DNA of 17,118 bases from JAGXLC01 sp046545815 (lineage in GTDB: Bacteria; Bacteroidota; Bacteroidia; Bacteroidales; UBA12077). Position numbers and translations under genes: made by a program. The notes beneath the pieces were generated by a model. The model was not told the origin of the DNA. It made no database searches and saw nothing but the letters and a program-made list of their open reading frames with translations. Within the stretch, counting starts at the first letter, position 1, and each line of letters opens with the position of its first letter. The stretch is taken from positions 1 through 17,118 of the forward strand of contig JBKGZA010000054.1 of assembly GCA_046545815.1 (NCBI GenBank). Direction: 5' to 3'. Positions 5,874 through 14,302 of this stretch are shown here, one piece after another.

Positions 5874-7373
5874 ATGTATACAAAAACCATCAACCCCAAA
5901 AAGCCTTTTCCCCGTCTCATACTGTCTACAAACACCACAGGCAAATACCTGCCCTTCTCACTGATTTCCTCCTTGTTCCTCATGAACAGCTTCAGCCTTC
6001 AGGCAACTGATAATGAAGCGGAAGCGGGCAGGTCTACGAATGAGACCGGAAGGCCAAACATCATCTTCATCATGGCCGACGACCTCGGCTATGGTGATCT
6101 TGGGTGCTACGGCCAGGAAAAGATCAACACCCCTCAACTGGATGAAATGGCAGAAGAAGGCATGCGGTTCACCAGTTTCTATTCAGGCAGCACAGTCTCC
6201 GCGCCTTCCCGTTGCGCATTGATGACGGGCAAACACACCGGCCATGCCATAGTGAGGGGCAATGCAAAATACGAAAGGATTTATGAGGAAACTACAGTGG
6301 CCAATATTCTTCAGGAAGCAGGGTATACCACAGGTATGTTCGGCAAGTGGGGGTTCGGACAGGAGGCTGCATCGGTAGGATTTGATGAATTCTACGGCTA
6401 TGACACCCACCGGGCAGCCCATTACTATTACCCTGAGGTGCTGTGGCACAACGGTGAGAAAGTGGATATTCCCGGAAACCAAAACGGAAAAAAGCAGGTT
6501 TACAGCCACGACCTGTTCACGGATAAGGCCCTTAACTTCATTAAAAAGGAACATAAGGAAGAAAAACCCTTCTTTCTCTACCTCCCCTATACCATACCGC
6601 ATGCAGAAATATTGGTACCAGAAGAATCGAAGGATGATTACCTGGGAAAATTTCCCGAGGAAGCCTATAAACCCAATGCCGACCATCAGTACGGACATGG
6701 CTATGCTCCCCAGCCGGAGCCCAATGCCACCCGGGCTGGAATGATTTCCAGGATGGACCGGGATATAGGCAGGATCATAGATTTGCTTTCCAGACTTGAC
6801 ATAGAGGGAAATACCATCGTCTTTTTCACCAGCGACAACGGGCCCTGCTATGCCGGCGGGCAGAATCCCAGGTTCTTTAATGCCAACGGACCGCTTCGCG
6901 GACTGAAATTCGAACTGTTCGAAGGAGGCATCCGTGTGCCCCTTATCGTGAAATGGCCCGGCAAAATTCCGGCCAACACAGTCCAGAGAGAGCCTTTTGC
7001 CTTCTGGGATTTTCTTCCCACGGCCACAGAACTGGCAGGAATTGATCCACCGGCTAACACCGACGGGATATCATTTCTCCCCCTTCTGATAAATGAAGAG
7101 CAAGAATTGCATGATTACCTATACTGGGAGTTTTCCGGTATGCAGGCCATCAGATTCGGGGGCAACAGCAGGGTGCCACTGAAATGGAAGGCCATGAGGC
7201 TGAATCTGGAGAACAACCCGGATGCACCTGTGATGCTCTTCAATCTTAGGAATGACATCTCAGAGCGCCTTGATGTTTCAGGGCAATATCCGAAACTGGC
7301 AGAAAAAGCAAGAAAACTTATGGAGCAGGCACGAACCGAATCGGAAATCTATCCCCTCATGGGAAAACAGTAG
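5874..7373 (+). CDS. Exported S1-type sulfatase, serine-type active site
   Basis: This is a formylglycine-dependent sulfatase of 499 residues, normal length for the family. NIIFIMADDLGYGDLGCYG (62-80) supplies the calcium-binding Asp pair (69-70). SAPSR (109-113) is the maturation motif with Ser109 in place of Cys, so conversion to formylglycine needs an anSME-type radical SAM enzyme, not seen in this window. MTGK (Lys120), FGKWG (Lys158), IPHAE (His243), TSDNG (Asp321-Asn322) and LKFELFEGG (Lys345) complete the usual active site. Residues 25-44 form the signal-peptide core ending LQA, behind an unusually long n-region; the ATG at 5982 inside it is too late to be an alternative start. It removes sulfate from a carbohydrate outside the cytoplasm; the sugar is unknown. 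It opens the catabolic gene set and is 36 bp from the next gene. Confidence 0.95.
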   Translation: MYTKTINPKKPFPRLILSTNTTGKYLPFSLISSLFLMNSFSLQATDNEAEAGRSTNETGRPNIIFIMADDLGYGDLGCYGQEKINTPQLDEMAEEGMRFTSFYSGSTVSAPSRCALMTGKHTGHAIVRGNAKYERIYEETTVANILQEAGYTTGMFGKWGFGQEAASVGFDEFYGYDTHRAAHYYYPEVLWHNGEKVDIPGNQNGKKQVYSHDLFTDKALNFIKKEHKEEKPFFLYLPYTIPHAEILVPEESKDDYLGKFPEEAYKPNADHQYGHGYAPQPEPNATRAGMISRMDRDIGRIIDLLSRLDIEGNTIVFFTSDNGPCYAGGQNPRFFNANGPLRGLKFELFEGGIRVPLIVKWPGKIPANTVQREPFAFWDFLPTATELAGIDPPANTDGISFLPLLINEEQELHDYLYWEFSGMQAIRFGGNSRVPLKWKAMRLNLENNPDAPVMLFNLRNDISERLDVSGQYPKLAEKARKLMEQARTESEIYPLMGKQ

Positions 7374-7409
7374 GTAATAAAAAGCGTATTAAATTAAAAT
7401 ACCGTACTT

Positions 7410-9626
7410 ATGAAAAAACTGATTATATTACTGACTATTGCAGCAAATATCTTCATGATCGCCTGTAATAGCAACAGAAGCAGCCCGGAAGAAATTGTAA
7501 TCGAGAATGAACAAACCAGACTGGTCATTACCAGTAACGGCATCTTAAAAAGTCTGATCCATACACCTTCCAATGAAGAATGCCTGGAAGTTAGCCAAAA
7601 TCTCCCTGCCTTTACAGTAACCCAGTATCACCCCTATAACAACGAAATCAGACTGGCTTATCCTTTCAGGGAAACTGAATTTCCGGCAGATTCGGTTCGC
7701 AGGGAAGGAGATAAGCTGATTGTCGGTTTTGAGCTTGTAGATTTTGAGGCCGTCGTAGAGTTGAACATCACCGGTCAATACATCGGGTTTAACATTGAAA
7801 AGTTCCTGCCCGGAGACGGCAACAACACTCCACAGGTGGATGAAATGTGTCTCCTGCAGCTTCCTTTACGCAACCGCGATAAATTCGGAGATTGGTTGAA
7901 TGTAATGTGGGATGACCAAACGGCCATTAACCTGTTGGGTACCGACCCCCATGCCAAAATTGGTTCGGAAAAGCGCAACGACTATCGGATATTAAAGGCC
8001 GGAATGGTCAGCGAAGTCAAAAAAGAAGGTGTAGGGGCTGCCTTAATTACTTCTCCCACCGGCCAACTCCTGGACCATATTGCCCGTGTAGAGAAGGATT
8101 ACAACTTACCCCAGGGAGTAAAGAACCGAAGGAATGAACAGTATAATGCCTCTTACTACTGGTCAGGCAATGTGCATCCCGGCAACGTGGATCAGCATAT
8201 TGATTATGCACGTCAGGCAGGCTTCCGGACTTTCATGGTATATTATACCGCTTTTTCAGAAACTCCGGGCCATTTCCCCTGGCGTGAAGAATATCCCAAT
8301 GGCATGGAGGATTTGCAAAAGTTGGTGGATAAGGTCAGTGAGGCAGGAATGATTCCGGGGCTCCACTTCCATTATAACAAGGCCGGAAAAAGCGATCCGT
8401 ATGTTACGCCGAAGCCGGACCACCGACTAAATCTCCGCAGGCATTTTACCCTCTCTTCTCCGGTTGACATGCAGGACACGGTCATCTATACGGAGGAAAA
8501 TCCTGAGGGAGCTACTTTAGCAGATGGACGCCGCATTCTGAGGATCGGAGACGAGCTGGTTACCTATTCGGATTATTCCACTACCCGGCCCTATAAGTTC
8601 ACCGGATGTTCGCGGGGAGCACTCAATACCACTCCGGAGCCTCATCCGTTGAACCATAAGTTTGGATTGCTGGATGTGGACAGCTGGCCGAAATTTGTCC
8701 GCTTTAACCAAAATACCAGCATCCAGAACGAAGTGGCTGAAAAAATAGCCGAACTTTACCGGGATGCAGGATTCCAGTTCGTTTATTTTGACGGTGCGGA
8801 AGATGTCCATTCGCCTTACTGGTTCAATTGTTCACGCGCTCAATGGAAAGTCTATAAACTTTTGAATCCGGAACCAATATTTGCGGAAGGAGCAGCGAAA
8901 TCACATTTTAGCTGGCACATGCTGAGCAGGGGCAATGCTTTTGATACGTTCCGTCCGGAAGCCATCAAGGAGATGACCAAAAAACACCCTGCCGCAGAGG
9001 CTCCCATGATGGATAAAAATTTCACGGGCTTGAATTTCGGCTGGCTGGGATACCGGCTGCCCGGAGAAAATACAGTGGGCACGCAGCCCGACATGCTCGA
9101 GTATGTTACCAGCCGGGCAGCAGCATGGGACTGCCCGGTGTCCATTCAGTCAAGTCTGGAAAGATTCAGCAACCATCCCAGAACATCCGATAACCTTGAA
9201 GTATTAAGGCGATGGGAAAAAGTACGAGAAGAAGAATGGCTGACGCAGGAACAGAAAAAAATGTTGCGTAATCTCGATCAGGAACATATTCTGCTGATCA
9301 ATGAGCAGGAAGAATTTGAACTGCTCCCGTATAACCGGATTAGGAATGTGGCCAACGGCAGCAGGGAAGTGCGGGCTTTTACCTTCCGACGAAATGGTGA
9401 TTTGTATGCCGTGTATTGGCACATATCCGGAAACAAAAAAATAAAATTGCCTATAAGCCCACAAAACATCACCTTATTGGAAAGCATGGGAAAAGAAATA
9501 TCCATGCCGGATAGTGAAAAAGAGTCATCCGTTACATTGCTCGCGGGAAAACGCCGTTTTATCAAAACAAGCGAAACGAAGAGGGAACTGATCACTGCCT
9601 TTGAAAAAGCGGAAATCTTACCCTAG
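7410..9626 (+). CDS. Putative glycoside-hydrolase-like (beta/alpha)8 lipoprotein
   Basis: A lipoprotein of 738 residues (lipobox MIAC, Cys19). Residues 27-240 look like a beta-sandwich, and 250-590 like a TIM barrel: HIDYARQAGFRTFMVYYT begins the first strand-helix units, GLHFHYNKAG follows, VYFDGAED (458-465) ends a strand with Asp461/Glu464, and PIFAEGAAK (489-497) offers Glu493. A beta-rich tail ends the protein. Asp461 and Glu493 are the best catalytic candidates, by analogy with retaining glycosidases whose acids sit at strand ends. I cannot place it in a numbered GH family. Between barrel strands, residues 355-415 carry an insertion with RILRIGDELVTY, FTGCSRG and a later His, resembling a small beta-domain known from phage tail proteins. 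The position after a sulfatase suggests it cleaves the desulfated glycoside. The function is inferred. Confidence 0.75.
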   Translation: MKKLIILLTIAANIFMIACNSNRSSPEEIVIENEQTRLVITSNGILKSLIHTPSNEECLEVSQNLPAFTVTQYHPYNNEIRLAYPFRETEFPADSVRREGDKLIVGFELVDFEAVVELNITGQYIGFNIEKFLPGDGNNTPQVDEMCLLQLPLRNRDKFGDWLNVMWDDQTAINLLGTDPHAKIGSEKRNDYRILKAGMVSEVKKEGVGAALITSPTGQLLDHIARVEKDYNLPQGVKNRRNEQYNASYYWSGNVHPGNVDQHIDYARQAGFRTFMVYYTAFSETPGHFPWREEYPNGMEDLQKLVDKVSEAGMIPGLHFHYNKAGKSDPYVTPKPDHRLNLRRHFTLSSPVDMQDTVIYTEENPEGATLADGRRILRIGDELVTYSDYSTTRPYKFTGCSRGALNTTPEPHPLNHKFGLLDVDSWPKFVRFNQNTSIQNEVAEKIAELYRDAGFQFVYFDGAEDVHSPYWFNCSRAQWKVYKLLNPEPIFAEGAAKSHFSWHMLSRGNAFDTFRPEAIKEMTKKHPAAEAPMMDKNFTGLNFGWLGYRLPGENTVGTQPDMLEYVTSRAAAWDCPVSIQSSLERFSNHPRTSDNLEVLRRWEKVREEEWLTQEQKKMLRNLDQEHILLINEQEEFELLPYNRIRNVANGSREVRAFTFRRNGDLYAVYWHISGNKKIKLPISPQNITLLESMGKEISMPDSEKESSVTLLAGKRRFIKTSETKRELITAFEKAEILP

Positions 9627-9708
9627 CCGGCATCTTTCATAAAAAGATGTTGGGAAAGAAAAAGGTTGGAATACAAGTTTATAAAGAGTCTATTAAATCA
9701 TTCCCGGA

Positions 9709-11679
9709 ATGAAATCTAAAAGAACCACAATCTGGAAAGGGATAAGCAGGAAATCATTATTCCAGCTAACAAGACAATTTTCTGTTTTGATCCTGCCATT
9801 AACATTCCTGCTATCCGGCTGTACTGATAACTGTCAGAAAATGTCCGACCATGTTTCCTTCAGGAAGGAGCATGTAAATGGAGTTCAGATAAATAAAAAC
9901 GGACACAGGTTGATGATATACGGCGATCATTCAGGGAAATTTGAAAAAACCGATTATGTGCTGTTCACTCATCACCGAAGGGAATTGATCCAGACTGGCA
10001 GAAAGCTGGTGGAAAACGGTGCCCGGGCGGTAGTGCCTGGTGATGAAGCGGAAAATATAGAGCATCCCGATAGGTTCTGGAAATCTTATATTGAGAAACG
10101 CGATGGCTATTTCGGAGGAATGATGACCAACCGGGTAACAAAAAGCATGGAGATAGCTAAAAAAGTGCAGGACGGTGATCAGATAAGCTGGCAGGGACTC
10201 GACATTAAGGTGCTGAACACACCTGGGTATGCAGAAAATGCAGTCTCTTACCTGGTCAACATAGATGAAAAAAAGTATGCATTTGTAGGAGATTTGATCT
10301 ATGACGAAGGGCAGATTGCAGATATCTGCAATCTGCAATCGGCAGTTGACTGTACAAACCTCGGGAGATACCACGGTTATTGCGGAAGGCTGGGAGACTT
10401 GATCAGCAGCTTGGAAAAAATACTGGCAGAAGATCCGGACGTCATCATACCTTCACGTGGAAATCCAATGTATGAAACCCGCGAGGCTATAGTTTCCCTG
10501 ATTGAACGATTGCAACAGCTTTACAAAAACTATCTGTCCATCAGCTCCACCAGATGGTATTTTGAGGAAGATCTGGGCAAGCTGACAAAAAATACACAAA
10601 TCTCGTTATCTGAATCAGACACCAGCTTCTTCGCAAAAAAGCTCATGGATGATCCTCCTTCCTGGCTTGTTACTCTGCCTGTGAGCAGGCTCATCATTTC
10701 CGATAACCAAAGGGGATTTTTAATTGATTGTGGCAATGAAGATGTCATCAGGAAAATTGAACAAATGGTAAGGAAAGGAAAGCTCAGGAAGCTGGAAGCA
10801 GTGTTTATCACCCATTATCACGGAGATCATGTAAACCGCATCAATGAACTGGTTCACCGGTTCGGATGTGAAGTGTATGCCACTGAAATATTAAAGGAGA
10901 TACTGGAACGTCCCGATGCCTTCAACATGCCTTATACTGGCATCAAGCCCATTCAGGGAATCAACTATGTGAGTGACCGGGAAACCATGCAATGGCATGA
11001 ATTCAACATGCAATTTTATAATTTCCCGGGTCAGACCATATATCACGGAGCCATGCGGGTCAATAAAAAAAACGAAGAGACGGATATTTTCTTCATAGGA
11101 GATTCCTTCTCTCCCACCGGTCTTGACGATTACAGCACACAAAACAGAAATCTGCTTCACCCGGATACAGGATACTACCAATGCCTGCAAATATTGAAGG
11201 ATATGAATAAAAGGCAATCCTCTTATTTTTTGATCAACCAGCACATTCAGCCACCATTCTGGTTCAGCAATGCACAAATTGATTCCATGTCTGCCAGCCT
11301 TAAACGGCGCAGGGAGATACTCAGTGCTTTGTTCCCCTGGAAAAACGCGAATTTTGGTATTGACCCCCGATGGGCCAGATTGTATCCCTATCAAATAAAG
11401 AAAAAGCCCGGGGAAGAATTTGAGATAACCCTCAGAGTTATGAATCATGCGGAGGAAAAGGAGCGCTATCAAATGAATATTACTTTACCGGCAGGGTTTT
11501 CAAGGAAATCCGATGGCCCCTCTGCTATATCTGTGGAACCATTGCAGGAAAAACATGTCACGCTTACGCTGAAGTCCTCGGAGGATATACAATCCGGCTT
11601 ATATGTGATCCCGGCACGGATCATGAACACCGAGGGTGATCTGGCTATAAGCGCAGAATGTTGTGTAGAAATTTTTTAA
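9709..11679 (+). CDS. Lipoprotein with two metallo-beta-lactamase-type modules
   Basis: 656 residues with a long n-region and lipobox LLSGC (Cys38). Module 1 (about 50-275) keeps the fold signatures TPGYAENAVSYLV and FVGDLIYDEG (Asp195), but its metal loop reads FTHHRRE instead of HxHxDH, so it has probably lost metal binding at that site. Module 2 (about 320-530) is canonical: THYHGDH (His369, His371, Asp373, His374), His446 in TIYHGAM, Asp465 in FFIGDSF and His512 in INQH, giving a complete two-metal site. Residues 565-656 form an Ig-like beta-sandwich. Such enzymes hydrolyse many ester or amide bonds; the substrate here is unknown. Module 1 contains a 26-bp palindrome in the coding sequence at 10311-10336. 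It is co-directional with the sulfatase and glycosidase-like genes, 82 bp after the latter. Confidence 0.85.
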   Translation: MKSKRTTIWKGISRKSLFQLTRQFSVLILPLTFLLSGCTDNCQKMSDHVSFRKEHVNGVQINKNGHRLMIYGDHSGKFEKTDYVLFTHHRRELIQTGRKLVENGARAVVPGDEAENIEHPDRFWKSYIEKRDGYFGGMMTNRVTKSMEIAKKVQDGDQISWQGLDIKVLNTPGYAENAVSYLVNIDEKKYAFVGDLIYDEGQIADICNLQSAVDCTNLGRYHGYCGRLGDLISSLEKILAEDPDVIIPSRGNPMYETREAIVSLIERLQQLYKNYLSISSTRWYFEEDLGKLTKNTQISLSESDTSFFAKKLMDDPPSWLVTLPVSRLIISDNQRGFLIDCGNEDVIRKIEQMVRKGKLRKLEAVFITHYHGDHVNRINELVHRFGCEVYATEILKEILERPDAFNMPYTGIKPIQGINYVSDRETMQWHEFNMQFYNFPGQTIYHGAMRVNKKNEETDIFFIGDSFSPTGLDDYSTQNRNLLHPDTGYYQCLQILKDMNKRQSSYFLINQHIQPPFWFSNAQIDSMSASLKRRREILSALFPWKNANFGIDPRWARLYPYQIKKKPGEEFEITLRVMNHAEEKERYQMNITLPAGFSRKSDGPSAISVEPLQEKHVTLTLKSSEDIQSGLYVIPARIMNTEGDLAISAECCVEIF

Positions 11680-11740
11680 CACATGGAATTTTAGTGTTTG
11701 AACTAAATTTTTTATTTTTAAAAAATGTAAACCACAATAC

Positions 11741-11748
11741 TATTTTTG
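11741..11748 (+). promoter_or_regulatory. Bacteroidota -7 box upstream of the first isomerase gene
   Basis: TATTTTTG matches TAnnTTTG exactly and is followed about 7 nt later by a plausible start point, giving a leader of about 60 nt to the ATG at 11816. The -33 region (near 11717-11721) is only T-rich, with no clear TTTG. This suggests an internal promoter within the gene set. Confidence 0.35.
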
Positions 11749-11815
11749 TAAAAGGAACGTCATGCCATGTCAAATAAAGATAAAAACCAATTACCAAATA
11801 AAAAACCATAAACCT

Positions 11816-12712
11816 ATGAACAGACGAGAATTTACCAAAAAGGCCCTGATAGGTACTGCATTCATTTCTACTGCTCCCGCTTTTGGATTTCCCCGGGTAG
11901 ATAAATCTTCCGGAAGAAATCTGAAAACAGGGATTATGTGGGGCACAATAGGAGCGGGAGATTCTATCCCCGAAAAATTCCAGCTTTGCAAAAAAGCCGG
12001 ATTTGACGGCGTGGAGTTAATGAGTCATATGGACAGGGATAAAGTGTTGGCAGCCCGGGAGGATACAGGCCTGGATATACCAAGTGTATGCAATTCGGAG
12101 CACTGGAATTTGCCTTTGTCCTCACCTGATCCCGAAACCCGTAGAAAAGGCAGGGAAGCGCTGGAGGTTTCTCTGCAAGATGCGAAAGCCTACGGGGCTG
12201 ATACGGTGCTTCTGGTTCCCGGGAAAGTAAATGATTCGGTTGGTTACGATGAATGCTGGTACCGGAGCATTGAACAGATAAAAAGGGTGGTTCCACTGGC
12301 CGAGAAGCTCAACGTAACCATAGCGATTGAAAATGTGTGGAACAATTTTATTTTAAGCCCCATAGAGGCCAGGCACTATCTCGACCAGTTTTCGAGCCCC
12401 TATGTGAAGTTTTATTTTGACTGCGGAAACATTCTGAGATATGGCTGGCCCGAGCAATGGATCAACATTCTGGGCCATCGTATTGCCAAAGTACACATCA
12501 AGGAATTTAGCCGTGAAATTGCTGGGGAGCGCGGCAACTCAGCAGGATTTAATGTAGATCTGGGCGAAGGGGATGTCAACTGGCCAGCCGTGATGCAGGC
12601 GCTGGATAATATTGGATATAAGGATTGGGTTACTCTTGAACAAAGGGGTGGAGACAGCCTGGAAGGACTAAAAGATCTGGTAAACAGGACCCAAAAAATA
12701 GTCAGCAGTTAA
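11816..12712 (+). CDS. Tat-exported sugar isomerase/epimerase-like TIM barrel
   Basis: A member of the AP-endonuclease-2/xylose-isomerase-like TIM-barrel group, 298 residues. MNRREFTKKALIGTAF is a twin-arginine-type signal, which fixes the start at 11816; an in-frame ATG at 11762 would only add 18 residues before it. Metal-ligand candidates appear at strand ends in the usual order: Glu172 (IAIENVW), Asp202 (FYFDCGN), His227 (KVHIKEF) and Glu275 (VTLEQRGG). Members isomerise or epimerise sugars and sugar phosphates (UlaE, IolE, hydroxypyruvate isomerase), and relatives act as lyases on 3-keto-glycosides. Export makes a phosphorylated substrate unlikely, so a free or keto sugar fits better. The gene follows the metallo-beta-lactamase-type gene by 136 bp, with its own likely -7 box. 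Confidence 0.88.
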   Translation: MNRREFTKKALIGTAFISTAPAFGFPRVDKSSGRNLKTGIMWGTIGAGDSIPEKFQLCKKAGFDGVELMSHMDRDKVLAAREDTGLDIPSVCNSEHWNLPLSSPDPETRRKGREALEVSLQDAKAYGADTVLLVPGKVNDSVGYDECWYRSIEQIKRVVPLAEKLNVTIAIENVWNNFILSPIEARHYLDQFSSPYVKFYFDCGNILRYGWPEQWINILGHRIAKVHIKEFSREIAGERGNSAGFNVDLGEGDVNWPAVMQALDNIGYKDWVTLEQRGGDSLEGLKDLVNRTQKIVSS

Positions 12713-13002
12713 CATTTGCTTCAATAAACCCCCGGATATTGAGAAAACCGTTGCCCCGATGGCCGGTTACAGGATTTTCTTCTGGCCGAAGCTTCAAACC
12801 GGCAGCAGGCGTCTTCTTTAAAAAGTTCCGGCGATCTAAATTGGTTTTCACATGTTTATCTGTTATATATGATACGATCCCAGAAGATAAAATTAGTAAA
12901 TTGTTAGCTTATTTTAAATTTCATCCCATCACTCTATGAGAGCCCATCGATATTTATTATTTTTAGCAATTAAATCATTTTCTAATCAAAAAATATACAT
13001 CT

Positions 13003-14166
13003 ATGAACAGAAAAATCAAAATGGGCATGGTAGGCGGTGGAAAAGACGCATTTATAGGCGCAGTTCACCGCAGCGCCGCCGCAATGGACGGCAAGATTGA
13101 ACTGGTTTGCGGGGCTTTCAGCAGCAGTCCCGAAAAGTCAAAAGCCTCCGGGAAGGAATTGTTTCTGCCCGACGATCGGGTATATGGCAGCTATGAAGAG
13201 ATGATCGAAAAGGAAAAAGCTTTGCCCGAAGGCGAAAGAATGGATTTTGTTTCTATTGTAACGCCCAACTATTTGCACTTTCCTCCGGCAAAACTGGCAC
13301 TGAGAAACGGATTTCATGTGGTCTGTGACAAGCCCATGACCTACAATCTGGATGAAGCCAAAGCACTGGAAAAGCTGGTAAATGAAACCGGGTTGCTGTT
13401 TGCCCTGACCCACAATTATACCGGTTATCCCATGGTAAAACAGGCCAGGGATATGGTAAAAGGAGGCAAAATTGGTAAAATCAGAAAGATTGTGGTTGAA
13501 TATCCCCAGGGATGGCTTGCTGAAAAGCTGGAAGAGACCGGCCAGAAACAGGCTTCATGGAGAATGGACCCTAAAAAGGCAGGTATAGCCAGTTGTATGG
13601 GTGACATTGGCACCCACGCGGAAAACCTCTCCGAATTTATTACCGGACTCAAGATCTCCGAGATGTGTGCAGATCTGCATACCTTTGTGCAAGGAAGAGC
13701 CCTGGAAGATGACGGCAATATTCTGCTGAAATTCGACAGCGGCGCCAGTGGCGTGCTGCACGCCAGCCAGATCAGTGTGGGCGAGGAAAACAATCTGAAC
13801 ATAAGGGTTTATGGTGAAAAAGGTGGTCTTGAATGGCGTCAGCAGGAACCCAACACCCTTGTGCTTAAGTACAACGACCGCCCGATGGAGGTGTACCGGA
13901 CCGGTGCAGGCTTTGACTTTCTTTCGGAAAATGCATTGGCTCATACCCGTGTTCCCGCGGGACATCCGGAGGGCTTCATAGAAGCATTCGCCAACATCTA
14001 CCGTAATTTCGCCCTGACTCTGGGTTCCAAACTCGAAGGCAAAGAACCGGATCCCAAATTTGCCGATTTCCCAACGGTTCATGATGGTGTAAGGGGTATG
14101 GCATTCCTTGAATCCACAGTGGAATCGAGCAAGAGCGACAAAAAATGGACGACGTTCAAATCATAA
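13003..14166 (+). CDS. Gfo/Idh/MocA-family NAD(P)-dependent oxidoreductase
   Basis: 387 residues, normal length, no signal peptide, so cytosolic. KMGMVGGGKDAFIGAVHR (6-23) is the dinucleotide-binding glycine loop of the N-terminal Rossmann fold. CDKPMT holds the catalytic Lys110, and GDIGTHAEN in the C-terminal alpha/beta domain gives Asp201 and His205. The family oxidises sugar or inositol hydroxyls, often at C3. The long insert after the first strand (PDDRVYGSYEEMIEKEKALPEGERMDF region) is common in sugar-active members. It lies 290 bp after one isomerase-like gene and 136 bp before another, so oxidation then isomerisation or elimination of the same sugar is likely. The intervening gap holds no gene. 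The exact substrate is unknown. Confidence 0.93.
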   Translation: MNRKIKMGMVGGGKDAFIGAVHRSAAAMDGKIELVCGAFSSSPEKSKASGKELFLPDDRVYGSYEEMIEKEKALPEGERMDFVSIVTPNYLHFPPAKLALRNGFHVVCDKPMTYNLDEAKALEKLVNETGLLFALTHNYTGYPMVKQARDMVKGGKIGKIRKIVVEYPQGWLAEKLEETGQKQASWRMDPKKAGIASCMGDIGTHAENLSEFITGLKISEMCADLHTFVQGRALEDDGNILLKFDSGASGVLHASQISVGEENNLNIRVYGEKGGLEWRQQEPNTLVLKYNDRPMEVYRTGAGFDFLSENALAHTRVPAGHPEGFIEAFANIYRNFALTLGSKLEGKEPDPKFADFPTVHDGVRGMAFLESTVESSKSDKKWTTFKS

Positions 14167-14187
14167 AATGGTCAACAGTTTCTGAAA

Positions 14188-14259
14188 GCGCCGGGCGGCT
14201 GTTCCAAAAAGACAAAGAACATCCGTCTGACAACAAATAACGGAATAGCCGCCGGACGC
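14188..14259 (+). other. Imperfect inverted repeat in the gap between oxidoreductase and isomerase genes
   Basis: GGCGGCTGTTCC (14194-14205) pairs with GGAATAGCCGCC (14242-14253), with one G-T pair. The stem extends outwards through GCGCC/GGACGC with a bulge. An inner ATCCGT/ACGGA competes for part of the right arm. No T-tract follows. It may be an mRNA stem that stabilises or attenuates the message, or a small repeat element. Confidence 0.35.
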
Positions 14260-14302
14260 CAAAAATAAACAATGCAATTATTCATTTTAAAATTTTAGTA
14301 TT

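Noticed and set aside
9631..9649. Hairpin CATCTTT/AAAGATG after the glycosidase-like gene as a terminator
   Set aside because: The stem is short and AT-rich and no T-tract follows, so readthrough into the next gene is likelier.
12739..12939. Open frame of 66 codons in the gap before the oxidoreductase gene
   Set aside because: It starts on a non-ATG codon, has odd composition and ends in AT-rich intergenic sequence; only a weak GCCGGTT/AACCGGC inverted repeat lies there.
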